DNA of 64,000 nucleotides from Pseudomonas fluorescens NCIMB 11764 (GCF_000293885.2 NZ_CP010945.1:4732001-4796000); one strand, 5' to 3'. Shown: positions 38,643 to 47,409, counted from the stretch's first letter. The notes: generated by a model from the letters alone, not told the origin. Made by a program: numbers and translations.

Positions 38643-39929
38643 TTACCAGATCGGCAGGGAGTAGCTGAGGATCACCCGGTTCTCGTCGATATCGCTGGCA
38701 AAGTTGCTGCGCGTGCTGGCGTTTTTCCATCTAACGGCAAGGTTTTTCAACGCACCGCTCTGAATGACATACGCCAATTCAGTGTCTCGTTCCCACTCTT
38801 TTCCAGCCTGAACCTGGTTGCGCACACCCACCTGGTCGCCCGACAGATAGCGCGTCATGAAAGTCAGGCCAGGAATGCCAAGCGCCGTGAAGTTGTAGTC
38901 GTAGCGCAGTTGCCAGGAACGCTCATCTTGATTGCCGAAATCATTTATCTGTACCAGATTGATCAAATACGCGTCGGTGCCGTTGAGGTTGGCAAAGCCG
39001 GTTGCCCCGCTCATGCGTTGATAGCCAAGGCCCAGCGAATGGCCGATCGCGCTATAAGTGAACATCGCGCCGAGGGCAGAGTTTTCGACGTTGCTACCGC
39101 CCTCATCAAGGCTTCGCGCCCAGCGGATATCGGACGTAAGCGTTTGTCCTTCGGTGAGCGCCAACTTGTGGTTCAAGGTCAGGTAGTGCTGCCGGTAAAT
39201 GCCATCAAGAGCGCCATAGTGGTAGGCCGTACTCAATGCTGGCGTCCAGCGATAGGTCCCCCCCGCAAAATCGAAGCGCTCACTGCTTGTCTTCCGGCCT
39301 GGCCGGATATTGCGTGCAGCGCCGTTAAATACCGTCATGGGCTCATTGTCGCTTGAGTTACGCAGGTTGATCCGGTCGAACCGCCCGAGATCGAAAGTCG
39401 TATTGCTCAGGTCGGCACTATTGAACCAGGCGCCGCGAAACGTCTGCGGCAACAAACGCGTGTCGTTGTACATCGCCACGGGCAGTTTGGGCGTCAGGGT
39501 GCCGGCTTTCAGTGTGCTTTGCGCCATGCGTAACTTGGCGGTCAGCCCCAACTCGCTATATTCATCCTGGGCACGGCCGCCCGGGTCGCGATCAGTAACG
39601 AGCAACCCTGTGCCGGTTCTGGATGGGCCCGAGTCCAACTTGATGCCGAGCATGCCCAATGCATCCATGCCAACGCCGATCACTCCGGGAGTAAAGCCGG
39701 ATTCATAGCGCAGGAGAAAACCCTGGGCCCACTCCTCTGCCTTGCTTTGAGCCGCACCTGATTGGCGAAAGTCGCGATTGAAGTAGTAGTTGCGTAAATC
39801 CATGCTGGCTTTGCTGTCGGTGATGAAGTCCGCAAAAGCCGGCGAATGCACAGTGCTGACTGCGCCGCACAATGCCAGTCCTGAGGCGCGTTGAAAATGC
39901 TTGCGATGGCGCGTTTTGGCGATCTTCAT
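38643..39929 (-). CDS. OprD family outer membrane porin
   Basis: This 428-residue outer membrane beta-barrel is of the OprD/OpdK substrate-specific type used by pseudomonads for amino acids and aromatic or small carboxylic acids. The N-terminal signal ends SPAFA before DFITDSKASMDLRNYYFNR (in part), which is the OprD family start. Barrel strands with alternating residues follow, and the C-terminus ends in an aromatic-rich strand (VILSYSLPIW). The frame is open upstream, but the ATG at 39929 directly precedes the signal peptide. It is divergent from the LysR gene across a TTGA-N7-TCAA box. Confidence 0.93.
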   Translation of the reverse strand: MKIAKTRHRKHFQRASGLALCGAVSTVHSPAFADFITDSKASMDLRNYYFNRDFRQSGAAQSKAEEWAQGFLLRYESGFTPGVIGVGMDALGMLGIKLDSGPSRTGTGLLVTDRDPGGRAQDEYSELGLTAKLRMAQSTLKAGTLTPKLPVAMYNDTRLLPQTFRGAWFNSADLSNTTFDLGRFDRINLRNSSDNEPMTVFNGAARNIRPGRKTSSERFDFAGGTYRWTPALSTAYHYGALDGIYRQHYLTLNHKLALTEGQTLTSDIRWARSLDEGGSNVENSALGAMFTYSAIGHSLGLGYQRMSGATGFANLNGTDAYLINLVQINDFGNQDERSWQLRYDYNFTALGIPGLTFMTRYLSGDQVGVRNQVQAGKEWERDTELAYVIQSGALKNLAVRWKNASTRSNFASDIDENRVILSYSLPIW

Positions 39930-40040
39930 GAATGGATCTCTTATTGTTGTCGGGAGCTGCATCACGACCAGATGGCGCGTGCGCGCCGATCGTAGAAATC
40001 GCAGCCCCCTGACGACAATCGAATAAAACGGGCGCCCACC

Positions 40041-40055
40041 TTGAGCTTTTATCAA
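40041..40055. promoter_or_regulatory. TTGA-N7-TCAA box between oprD-like and lysR genes
   Basis: TTGAGCTTTTATCAA lies in the divergent intergenic region and fits the LysR T-N11-A pattern. It is nearly identical to the box at 41056-41070. Confidence 0.7.
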
Positions 40056-40153
40056 GCGTTCACTTTATTGTTGGGATGCGCCGGGCAATTAAATACACTC
40101 CGCGTCCTCGTTTTTTCCAATACAGTAACTTCCAACAACAAGAGATGACTTCC

Positions 40154-41059
40154 ATGGACCGACTGCCGCCACTGAATGCCATCCGTGCGTTTGAGTCCGT
40201 AGCGCGTCATTTGAGCATCACCCATGCCGCCGATGAGTTGAATGTCACGCCGGGTGCGGTCAGTCGGCAGATCCGCGCACTCGAGGAATTTCTCGGCCTC
40301 GACCTGTTTGTGCGCGGGCATCGGCAAATCACCTTGACCCATTCCGGCGAACAATATTTCCGTGCTGTGGCCAGGATGATCGAAGACTTGCGCGGCGCCA
40401 CGAAGAAACTCATGTCGCCGCCTCTGCGTCGGCAAATCAAGGTGCGTGCCTACACCACGTTTGCCATGCAGTGGTTGATACCCAGGCTCGCCAGCTTTCA
40501 CGCCGAACATCCCAAGATCGAGGTGCTGTTGACCGCATCGCTCGAGCCGGTCGACTTTCACAAGGAAGACATCGATGCCGCGATCCGTCTTGGTGCCGGC
40601 GAATGGCCCAATTGCAATTGTTACGTGCTGAGCGATAACCGTCTTGCACCCGTCTGCAGCCCTTCTCTTTTGCAACATGGTCCGGGCCTGAGTACACCCG
40701 CCGACATCGCGCAGTACACCATGCTGCACTCGATCGCCAGGCCCGAAGATTGGCGCTACTGGCTGGAGGCAAGCGGCGTGAGCCGTGACGTCGATGCGCT
40801 TGCCGGAATGTCATATCAGAGTTCTTCGATGGTCTATGCCGCTGCCGCTGGTGGCCAGGGCATTGCCATGGCGCAGTTGTTCCTGGTCGAGAAGGAGTTG
40901 CGTGACGGCACGCTGATCAAACCTTTCGATCAAGTCGTCGACATGGGCGTGTACACCTATTATCTGCTCACGCCAAGGCACCGCGAAGAGAGCGATGACA
41001 CCCGGGTTTTCCGCGAGTGGATCCTCGAGCAGGCACGTTTGACCCGCGAAGGCGCTTGA
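40154..41059 (+). CDS. LysR-type regulator (GcvA-like)
   Basis: This 301-residue protein has an N-terminal winged helix (MDRLPPLNAIRAFESVARHL, then LNVTPGAVSRQIRALEEFLG) and a periplasmic-binding-like effector domain. It resembles GcvA-type regulators. Upstream in-frame ATGs exist, but 40154 gives the standard LysR start. It is divergent from the porin gene, and five TTGA-N7-TCAA boxes occur in the promoters of this region, so it is the likely regulator of all of them. The effector is unknown, perhaps the pathway substrate or a CoA thioester. Confidence 0.92.
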   Translation: MDRLPPLNAIRAFESVARHLSITHAADELNVTPGAVSRQIRALEEFLGLDLFVRGHRQITLTHSGEQYFRAVARMIEDLRGATKKLMSPPLRRQIKVRAYTTFAMQWLIPRLASFHAEHPKIEVLLTASLEPVDFHKEDIDAAIRLGAGEWPNCNCYVLSDNRLAPVCSPSLLQHGPGLSTPADIAQYTMLHSIARPEDWRYWLEASGVSRDVDALAGMSYQSSSMVYAAAAGGQGIAMAQLFLVEKELRDGTLIKPFDQVVDMGVYTYYLLTPRHREESDDTRVFREWILEQARLTREGA

Positions 41060-41070
41060 GTTTTTATCAA
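41056..41070 (+). promoter_or_regulatory. TTGA-N7-TCAA box upstream of the 3-HIBDH-like gene
   Basis: TTGAGTTTTTATCAA overlaps the lysR stop codon and lies 84 bases before the next start codon. It differs from the box at 40041-40055 at one base. Confidence 0.68.
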
Positions 41071-41153
41071 CCAAAACGCGCCAATAACTCCTTTGTCGCA
41101 GGGTAAACGGCAAACCTAGGATGGTGTCTTCCCAATAATAAGGACGACACGCG

Positions 41154-42092
41154 ATGAGCCGACTTCCAACGCATTCAGACGCTGCATCCATCGAAACCAT
41201 CGGTTTTATCGGGTTGGGCGCCATGGGCCAGAAAATGGCCCATCACCTGCTCGACAATGGCTATGACCTGAGTCTGTTTGACCCCAATCCGCAGGTATTG
41301 GCGCCCTTGCTCGCACGCGGAGCGCGCAGTCATGGCAGTCCCCGTGATGTCGCCAATCACGCGCGGATCGTGCTGATCTGCGTGCCCACTCCGGAGATCG
41401 TCGAACATGTGGTGCTGGGTGACAATGGGGTCATCCACGGCCAACAGGTGAAAATCCTGGTGGACCACTCAACCACCGGTCCGAGTATGGCCCGACGTAT
41501 TGAACAGGCACTGCGCGATCATGGTATCCAGGCATTGGACGCGCCATTGGCGGGTGGCGTGACCGGCGCACTCAATGGCACCCTCTCGGTGATGGTGGGC
41601 GGTGACAAAACTGCCTACCAACTGTGTGAACCGGTATTCGCCTGTTTCGGCAAAAAAGTCGAACACATCGGCACAACGCCAGGCCTGGGCCAGACCTTGA
41701 AGCTGGTCAACAACATGATCGTTGGCGCCACGCTGGTCGCCACTAGCGAAGCAATGCTGTTCGGTATCAAGTCCGGGCTCGAACCCGGGCAAATGCTGGA
41801 AATGCTCAACGCCAGCACTGCGCGCAGCTTCAGCAGCGAACAGATACTGGCCGGCACCGTGATGCAGCGCGAATTCGATTTCGGCTTTCGCCTGGACTTG
41901 ATGCGCAAGGATGTAAGACTGTTCCTCGCAGAGGCGGAAAACGTCGGCACACCGGCCTTCACCTGCGCCGTGGTCAAGCAGTTCTTTGATCAAGCCATGA
42001 GCGACGGTGACCCAGCACGCGACATGACCCATGTGGTCAAGGTGCTCGAGAAAATGGCCGGCGCAACCATCGACGGGCATACCTCATCCTAG
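41154..42092 (+). CDS. NAD(P)-dependent oxidoreductase, 3-hydroxyisobutyrate dehydrogenase family
   Basis: This 312-residue beta-hydroxyacid dehydrogenase has the Rossmann motif IGFIGLGAMGQKMAHHL, the substrate motif DAPLAGGVTGA, the catalytic lysine in GQTLKLVNNMI and the C-terminal helical domain ending in RKDVRLFLAEA. The usual serine of DAPVSGG is alanine, so the substrate may differ from 3-hydroxyisobutyrate. It follows the LysR gene with a probable operator before it. Its role is likely oxidation of a beta-hydroxyacid or reduction of a semialdehyde in the pathway. Confidence 0.88.
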   Translation: MSRLPTHSDAASIETIGFIGLGAMGQKMAHHLLDNGYDLSLFDPNPQVLAPLLARGARSHGSPRDVANHARIVLICVPTPEIVEHVVLGDNGVIHGQQVKILVDHSTTGPSMARRIEQALRDHGIQALDAPLAGGVTGALNGTLSVMVGGDKTAYQLCEPVFACFGKKVEHIGTTPGLGQTLKLVNNMIVGATLVATSEAMLFGIKSGLEPGQMLEMLNASTARSFSSEQILAGTVMQREFDFGFRLDLMRKDVRLFLAEAENVGTPAFTCAVVKQFFDQAMSDGDPARDMTHVVKVLEKMAGATIDGHTSS

Positions 42093-42164
42093 GCTCACCC
42101 CCCTCCTTTTCTGGATGCAGGCAAGCTGGCTTGGCCCGCAGTTTTCAAAGCGTAAAATAAACCA

Positions 42165-42185
42165 GGCGGGCCGCTAAGGCCCGCC
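42165..42185 (+). terminator. GC-rich hairpin after the 3-HIBDH-like gene
   Basis: ggcgggcc and ggcccgcc form a perfect eight-base-pair stem with a five-base loop, 73 bases after the stop. There is no T run on the plus strand, so termination would be weak. Confidence 0.5.
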
Positions 42186-42225
42186 GTCATCTGTGCCTTT
42201 GAAGGTGCCCTCTGCGGCTGCTGGT

Positions 42226-42240
42226 TTGATTTTTTCTCAA
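42226..42240 (+). promoter_or_regulatory. TTGA-N7-TCAA box upstream of the acyl-CoA operon
   Basis: TTGATTTTTTCTCAA lies 97 bases before the OB-fold gene that opens the six-gene operon. Confidence 0.68.
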
Positions 42241-42336
42241 TTCAACCGCGTTTTTATATCGTTTGTCGCCCATTGAGGCGTGCCCGAACATACCTCCAGA
42301 CGTTCGCAATCGAGCGCAATAAAAACAGGAGGTCAC

Positions 42337-42696
42337 ATGAACAGTCCGTCACCCGTCTGGGCATCCACTACACCGCCCCGGCTTGCTGCTTCACGACATT
42401 TGGGCACTGGCGAAATCTTCTTTCCTGCGGTCACTGCCGATTCGCCCCTGGCCGATCAGTTCCAGGACACCACCCTGAGCGTGGAAGGCCGCGTGTACAG
42501 CTTCACCATCATGCACCCCAGCCCCAAAAGTGGTTTGAATCCCTTCGTCCTGGCCTACGTCGACCTGCCCGGTCCTGTGCGTCTTTTCGGCCGCCTCAAA
42601 GCCAGCGGTGACCGTCCATTCATTGGCGAAAAATGCCGCGTGATTGCCGATGAGACTTTCGGCTACGTATTTGAATCCCTGGAGATACGTCCATGA
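42337..42696 (+). CDS. OB-fold (DUF35-like) partner of thiolase
   Basis: This 119-residue protein matches the OB-fold DUF35/ChsH2-type partners that bind acyl-CoA beside thiolase-like enzymes. The visible segments are GRVYSFTIMHPSP, PFVLAYVDLPGPVRLFGRL and GEKCRVIADETFGYVFESLEI, typical of the OB barrel. The N-terminal zinc ribbon with four cysteines seen in many DUF35 proteins is absent; only one cysteine is present. An aggagg ribosome site supports the ATG at 42337. It overlaps the thiolase gene by four bases, which is the usual pairing. Confidence 0.82.
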   Translation: MNSPSPVWASTTPPRLAASRHLGTGEIFFPAVTADSPLADQFQDTTLSVEGRVYSFTIMHPSPKSGLNPFVLAYVDLPGPVRLFGRLKASGDRPFIGEKCRVIADETFGYVFESLEIRP

Positions 42697-43838
42697 CCCA
42701 GATGCATGTAATGGGCGCTGCGATGACGCCCTTTGGCCGCCACATTGGCGTGATGGCGCCGGAACTTGCCCAGCGAGCGATCCTTGACGCGGTGGCCGAT
42801 GCCGGCGTCTCCCTTGCAGACATACAGGCGGTCTATTGCGCCAATGTGCTGGGCGGGATGATTCTCGGACAAGTGATCCTGCGTGACCTGGGCCTCAAGG
42901 GCATTCCGGTCTACAACATCGAAAACGCCTGCGCCAGCGGCGCCACCGCCGTCCACCTCGCTCGGCATGCGCTGATGTCCGGGCAATACGAGCGGGTACT
43001 GGTGTTTGGTATCGAGCAACTGACGGCGTTGGGCGGTGGCACCATCCCCATGCAGCGCAACGATCGCATGACTGATCTGTACGCCACGGCCGGTATGGTC
43101 CTGCCGGCAGTTTATGCCATGCGCGCCACACGCTTTATCCATGAGCGAGAAGCCAAGCCAGCCGACCTCGCAGCTGTTGCAGTGAAAAACCGCCACCATG
43201 GTTCGCTCAATGAGTATGCGCAGCAGCGTACCGAAGTCAGCCTGGAACAGGTGCTCAGTTCACGGATGATCGCCGACCCGCTGACCCTGTTGCAGTGCTG
43301 CCCGTCGCAAGTCGATGGCGCCGCCGCCATGGTGCTCGGAACGCAGCCTGGGCCACAGGCCAAAGCTGTCAAGGTGTTGGGCTCGATCATTGTCTCGGGC
43401 ATGCGCGAAACCGGTGATGACGACATTCTCGATGCCGAAATCACCGCACGCGCGGCGCGCCTGGCCTATGAGCAAGCCGGGGTTGCGCCCGCCGACATTG
43501 GCGTGGTCGAGCTGCATGACGCCTTCACAATCGCCGAACTGCTCTATTACGAAGCCCTTGGCCTGGCGGCGCCGGGCGAAGCCGTGTCGCTGTTGCACTC
43601 AGGGGCCACCGCGCTTGGCGGTCGCGTACCGGTTAACCCAAGTGGCGGTCTGCTGGCCAAGGGTCATCCGCTGGGCGCTACCGGCGTCGCGCAAATGGTC
43701 GAGCTGACCTGGCAATTGCAAGGGCGCGCCGGCAGTCGTCAGGCCGGCACACCGAAGCTGGGCCTGGCGCAATGCACCGGTGGCGGTATTGCGGGCGTCG
43801 ATCACGCCGCCTCTGCCGTCCACATTCTGGGAGTTTGA
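42693..43838 (+). CDS. Thiolase / SCP2-type acyl-CoA C-acyltransferase
   Basis: This 381-residue thiolase superfamily protein is of the SCP-x type. It retains the nucleophile C80 (ENACASGA), the HDAF motif, the GHPLGATG histidine motif and the C-terminal CTGGG cysteine. It could therefore be a real beta-ketothiolase, not one of the inactive or aldolase versions that lack the nucleophile. It pairs with the OB-fold protein. It probably cleaves the beta-ketoacyl-CoA formed by the downstream SDR. Confidence 0.9.
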   Translation: MTQMHVMGAAMTPFGRHIGVMAPELAQRAILDAVADAGVSLADIQAVYCANVLGGMILGQVILRDLGLKGIPVYNIENACASGATAVHLARHALMSGQYERVLVFGIEQLTALGGGTIPMQRNDRMTDLYATAGMVLPAVYAMRATRFIHEREAKPADLAAVAVKNRHHGSLNEYAQQRTEVSLEQVLSSRMIADPLTLLQCCPSQVDGAAAMVLGTQPGPQAKAVKVLGSIIVSGMRETGDDDILDAEITARAARLAYEQAGVAPADIGVVELHDAFTIAELLYYEALGLAAPGEAVSLLHSGATALGGRVPVNPSGGLLAKGHPLGATGVAQMVELTWQLQGRAGSRQAGTPKLGLAQCTGGGIAGVDHAASAVHILGV

Positions 43839-43839
43839 G

Positions 43840-44604
43840 ATGAGCACTCGACATTTCACTGCTACACAGGTCGCCGCAATCACCGGCGCCGCTCGCGGCA
43901 TTGGTCTGGCTATCGCTGAACGACTGGCGCGCCAAGGCGTATTTGTCTATCTGTTGGACCGCGACGAAGCAGCACTCGCCGCAAGTGTTGAGGCCTTGAC
44001 GGGGCATGGTTTGAAAGTCGCCGGCATTGCGCTGGACTTGACCGAAGGTGAGGCCGTCAATGCAGCGTTTGCGCGGATCCACGAAGCCCACGGGACGCTC
44101 GACTTTCTCGTCAATAACGCCGGTGTGGTCAGGGACAAGCGTTTCCTGAGCATGACTGAGCAGGATTGGGACCTGGTCGTCGATACCAACTTGCGTGCCC
44201 AGTTTCTGTGCTGCAAGGCCGCCCTGCCGTTGATGCTGGAAAAAGGCTTCGGCCGTATCGTCAACATGTCCTCCAGGGCCTGGCTCGGCGGTTTCGGTCA
44301 GGCCAACTACTCGGCGGCCAAGGGCGGCGTGGTGAGTTTGACCCGCAGCCTAGCCATCGAGTTTGCCGCCAAGGGCATCACTGTCAACGCGATCGCGCCC
44401 GGCATTGTCGATACCCCGCTGTTCCAGAGCTTCGCCCCTGAGGTTCAGGCAAAACTCAAGGAAACCGTGCCGGTAAAACGCATCGGTACCCCAGAGGACA
44501 TCGCCAACGCCGTCGAGTTTTTCCTCGACCCGGCCAGTTCCTATGTGACCGGACAAACCTTGTATGTCTGTGGCGGACGCAGTCTGTCATCGGCCAGTGT
44601 TTGA
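43840..44604 (+). CDS. Short-chain dehydrogenase (probable 3-hydroxyacyl-CoA dehydrogenase)
   Basis: This 254-residue classical SDR has TGAARGIG, NNAGV, the SS serine in NMSSRAW and the complete YSAAK active site. The C-terminal GQTLYVCGGRS is of the FabG/3-ketoacyl reductase type. Set between a thiolase and an enoyl-CoA hydratase it is best read as a 3-hydroxyacyl-CoA dehydrogenase. The ATG at 43840 follows the thiolase stop by one base; upstream in-frame starts lie inside the thiolase gene. Confidence 0.9.
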   Translation: MSTRHFTATQVAAITGAARGIGLAIAERLARQGVFVYLLDRDEAALAASVEALTGHGLKVAGIALDLTEGEAVNAAFARIHEAHGTLDFLVNNAGVVRDKRFLSMTEQDWDLVVDTNLRAQFLCCKAALPLMLEKGFGRIVNMSSRAWLGGFGQANYSAAKGGVVSLTRSLAIEFAAKGITVNAIAPGIVDTPLFQSFAPEVQAKLKETVPVKRIGTPEDIANAVEFFLDPASSYVTGQTLYVCGGRSLSSASV

Positions 44605-44614
44605 GGTGAGCGCC

Positions 44615-45421
44615 ATGTCAGTCTCAATGGAACTACAGGGTGCGATTGCGCTGATCACACTGGATCGTCCGCAGGCCTTGAATGCCCTCGATCTGGACTC
44701 GCTCCAGGTCCTTCGGGAGCACCTGGTGAATGTGCGCGATAACCCCGCGCTGCGCGTCGCCGTCATCACCGGTGCCGGCGAGCGGGCGTTTTGCGTCGGC
44801 GCGGACCTTAAAAGTACCCGTTCTTCGTCAGCCTCATATGCCCAGGCGCTGTTCCTGGCCAATGACCCTGCTGCCGATGCCGGTCTTTACATCCGCTTGA
44901 TGGACCTCAGCGACCTCGACCTGCACAAGCCACTGATTGCCGCTGTCAACGGTCACTGCCTGGGCGGTGGCCTGGAGCTGGCGTTGCAATGCGACCTGCG
45001 CATCGCCTGCAGCAGCGCCTCCTTCGGGCTGCCCGAGGCTGCCGTGGGCTCTATCCCTGCGGTCAGTGGTTTGCACCGGCTGATGCGGGCGATACCGGCG
45101 GCCCCTGCCATGCAGATGGCCTTGACCGGGCAACGCATCGATGCACACCAGGCACACAGCATCGGCCTGATCTCCGAACGGCTGGACAGCCACGACGCAT
45201 TGCTGGCGCGTGCCATGGAGCTCGCCGAGCGAATTGCACAGCAGGCGCCACTGGCCATACAGGCACTGCAAACCCTGTCACGCAGCACTGCGCACCTCAG
45301 CGACCGCGATGCCCAGCGGTTGACCGAGTTGTACTGGGGGGTGCTGCGCGATACCGAAGATCGAATCGAGGGCCGTCAAGCCTTCGCCGAGAAACGTGTA
45401 CCGCACTACAAGGGCCGCTAG
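44615..45421 (+). CDS. Enoyl-CoA hydratase/isomerase family protein
   Basis: This 268-residue crotonase family protein has the oxyanion-hole motif ERAFCVGADLKS, HCLGGGLELALQCDLRIA and the glutamate region FGLPEAAVGSIPAVSG. It hydrates an enoyl-CoA to a 3-hydroxyacyl-CoA, or isomerises it. The in-frame ATG at 44564 overlaps the SDR gene; the ATG at 44615 with a gaggtg site is preferred. The operon encodes no acyl-CoA dehydrogenase, so the natural substrate may already carry an alpha,beta double bond. Confidence 0.9.
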   Translation: MSVSMELQGAIALITLDRPQALNALDLDSLQVLREHLVNVRDNPALRVAVITGAGERAFCVGADLKSTRSSSASYAQALFLANDPAADAGLYIRLMDLSDLDLHKPLIAAVNGHCLGGGLELALQCDLRIACSSASFGLPEAAVGSIPAVSGLHRLMRAIPAAPAMQMALTGQRIDAHQAHSIGLISERLDSHDALLARAMELAERIAQQAPLAIQALQTLSRSTAHLSDRDAQRLTELYWGVLRDTEDRIEGRQAFAEKRVPHYKGR

Positions 45422-45439
45422 GTGGCCCGAGGAGAGATC

Positions 45440-45850
45440 ATGCAATTGCACAATCCCTTTCTTCAGGGCCTGGGTGTCAAGTTGATCCGCTGGGAACCGG
45501 GAGAGGCCGAATTTCAGCTGCACATCGCCGAACAACATCTCAACCGTCAGGGCGCCTTGCACGGCGGGATGATCGCCACACTGATGGACGCGGCGTGTGG
45601 CTATGCAGGCTTGCACACTGGCGAAGGCGAAGCTGAGATCCATGGACTCACCGCAATGTTGAACATTGCCTACCTGCAACCGGCATTCGAAGGGAGCGTT
45701 AGCGCATTGGGCCGGGTTCGCCGCGCCGGCAGGAGCCTCTACTTCGCCGAAGCCGAGCTGCTGTCCGACACCGGCGTTCTTCTGGCCACCGCCCAAGGGA
45801 CCTTCAAGAAACCCCGGGCGTCGATCCGCGGAGGTAATCATGTTACGTAA
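45440..45850 (+). CDS. PaaI-type hotdog acyl-CoA thioesterase
   Basis: This 136-residue hotdog-fold protein has the PaaI-family motif NRQGALHGGMIATLMDAACG, in which the Asp and His-Gly-Gly region form the active site. It probably releases stalled acyl-CoA or aromatic acyl-CoA intermediates. A gaggag site precedes the ATG at 45440; a GTG six codons earlier is in frame. The stop overlaps the CoA-transferase start. Confidence 0.87.
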   Translation: MQLHNPFLQGLGVKLIRWEPGEAEFQLHIAEQHLNRQGALHGGMIATLMDAACGYAGLHTGEGEAEIHGLTAMLNIAYLQPAFEGSVSALGRVRRAGRSLYFAEAELLSDTGVLLATAQGTFKKPRASIRGGNHVT

Positions 45851-47045
45851 CGCACTGGAGGGCCTCACCGTCCTCGATTTCACCCAGATCGCCGCAGGCC
45901 CGACGGCGACCATGCTGATGGCCGACATGGGCGCTCGTGTGATCAAGGTCGAACCCCGCGAAGGAGAGCTGGGTCGCACCCTGGGGCCAGCCTGGGTGGG
46001 CGAGGACAGTGCGCTTTACCACGCTTTCAATCGCGGCAAGCAATGCATTGGCCTGGACCTCAAGCACCCGGACAGCATCGAGGTCATCAAACGCCTGGTG
46101 CTGCAAGCCGATGTGCTGATCGAAAGCATGCGCCCAGGTGTGATGACGCGGCTGGGCCTGGGTTATGAAACCCTCGCCGCACTCAAGCCTGACCTGATCT
46201 ATTGCTCGATCTCGGCCTACGGCCAGGAAGGACCCTATTCGGACCGGGCGGGTGTCGACGGGATTCTACAAGCGGATTCCGGCCTGATGAGCCTGATTGG
46301 CACGCCGGGCTCGGCGCCCTGCAAAGTGCAGGCTCCGGTGGTGGACGTGGTCACTGGCTACATGGCCTGCATGGCCGTATTGGCCAAGCTGCACGCCCGT
46401 CAGAGCGATGGTTTGGGCGGCCATCTGGATGTCAGCCTGATGAATTCGGCGCTTGCACTGCAACAGTCGTCCATCACCAGCTATCTGAGTGATGGAAAGT
46501 TGCCGACTCGCATCGGCAGCGGCGCACCCTACTCGGCACCCAACGAAGCCTTCCAGACTGCGGATGGCTGGCTGATGGTTGCGGCCTACAACGGCAACCG
46601 CTGGCCGACCCTGTGCAAAGTACTGAACCACGAAGAATGGATCACCGACCCACGCTACGTCAGCTCCGCACAGCGAGTCGTCCACCGCGCTGAGATGGGC
46701 GCCGCGTTGACTGACGTTTTCATCAGCAAACCAACGGCCCATTGGCTGCAGGTGTTGCATGAAGCGGACATTCTCTGTTCGAAGGTGGCCGACTACAGCG
46801 ATCTGATGACGCATCCACAGATTGCCAGCAATCGCATGCTGGTTGAGCTCAACGATCCTGTACAGGGCGTCGTGCGGGTCCCGGGGTTCCCCATCAACAG
46901 CGTGCAGGCTGCGCAAACAGCCTATGGGCCCGCCCCGCAAAACGGTGAACATTCGCGCTCGGTGCTGCGCGACTTTGCGTTTTCCGAAGCACAGATTGCC
47001 GCGCTACAGGCATCGAAGGCATTGCACTGTAGCGACGCCCTCTGA
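45840..47045 (+). CDS. CaiB/BaiF class III CoA-transferase
   Basis: This 401-residue family III CoA-transferase moves CoA between carboxylic acids without a free acyl-phosphate or AMP step. Landmarks are VLDFTQIAAGPTATMLMADMGA (in part), GARVIKVEPREGE, NRGKQCIGLDLKHP and the catalytic aspartate region QAPVVDVVTGYMA. As the activating enzyme it would load the imported acid with CoA for the hydratase, dehydrogenase and thiolase encoded upstream. A ggagg site precedes the ATG at 45840. A strong terminator follows. Confidence 0.92.
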   Translation: MLRNALEGLTVLDFTQIAAGPTATMLMADMGARVIKVEPREGELGRTLGPAWVGEDSALYHAFNRGKQCIGLDLKHPDSIEVIKRLVLQADVLIESMRPGVMTRLGLGYETLAALKPDLIYCSISAYGQEGPYSDRAGVDGILQADSGLMSLIGTPGSAPCKVQAPVVDVVTGYMACMAVLAKLHARQSDGLGGHLDVSLMNSALALQQSSITSYLSDGKLPTRIGSGAPYSAPNEAFQTADGWLMVAAYNGNRWPTLCKVLNHEEWITDPRYVSSAQRVVHRAEMGAALTDVFISKPTAHWLQVLHEADILCSKVADYSDLMTHPQIASNRMLVELNDPVQGVVRVPGFPINSVQAAQTAYGPAPQNGEHSRSVLRDFAFSEAQIAALQASKALHCSDAL

Positions 47046-47060
47046 CGGCCAATGGCTGAA

Positions 47061-47106
47061 ACCCGGGCCCTTTCATCGCAACGCGGTGGAGGGTCCCGGG
47101 TTTTTT
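47061..47106 (+). terminator. Intrinsic terminator of the acyl-CoA operon
   Basis: acccgggccct and agggtcccgggt form a stem of about 11 base pairs with one bulge and a long loop, followed by six T residues. It separates the catabolic region from the Nit1C cluster. Confidence 0.88.
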
Positions 47107-47171
47107 CTTTTCTGCAAAACACCTGGTTGTTCAAGCTCGCGGCAAATATCGCGGAACCTGAAGCGCACCAC

Positions 47172-47226
47172 TACGATATTTCGTACCGAGCTACTACGAA
47201 ACTCCGTATTTATACGCAAATTCGTG
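47172..47226 (+). promoter_or_regulatory. Three TACGA-N4-TCGTA activator sites upstream of the Nit1C cluster
   Basis: Sites are TACGATATTTCGTA (47172-47185, perfect arms), TACGAAACTCCGTA (47195-47208, one mismatch) and TACGCAAATTCGTG (47213-47226, one change per arm). They lie about 100-170 bases upstream of a sigma-54 promoter, the usual place for enhancer-binding protein sites. A perfect copy occurs before the activator gene at 56574. The 364-base gap 47046-47409 holds the terminator, these sites and the promoter. Confidence 0.8.
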
Positions 47227-47326
47227 ATCCGGAGATGAACCCCGAGGGGCTTTCAAGACGTTTGAAATTTTAATTTATCGTTGTGTTTCAACGAGTTGAT
47301 GATCGCAAAGACCAACAGGATTCAAG

Positions 47327-47343
47327 TGGCACACTTCTCGCTC
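47327..47343 (+). promoter_or_regulatory. Sigma-54 promoter of the Nit1C cluster
   Basis: TGGCACActtcTCGCT has a perfect TGGCAC -24 element and GG-N10-GC spacing; the -12 element TCGCT departs from TTGCW at one base. It lies about 70 bases before the first gene. Confidence 0.8.
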
Positions 47344-47409
47344 CAGTCCCTGTAACCGATCGGCCGATCCCGGCCATCGATAACAGCAAGTACTACTGGA
47401 GACGACGAC

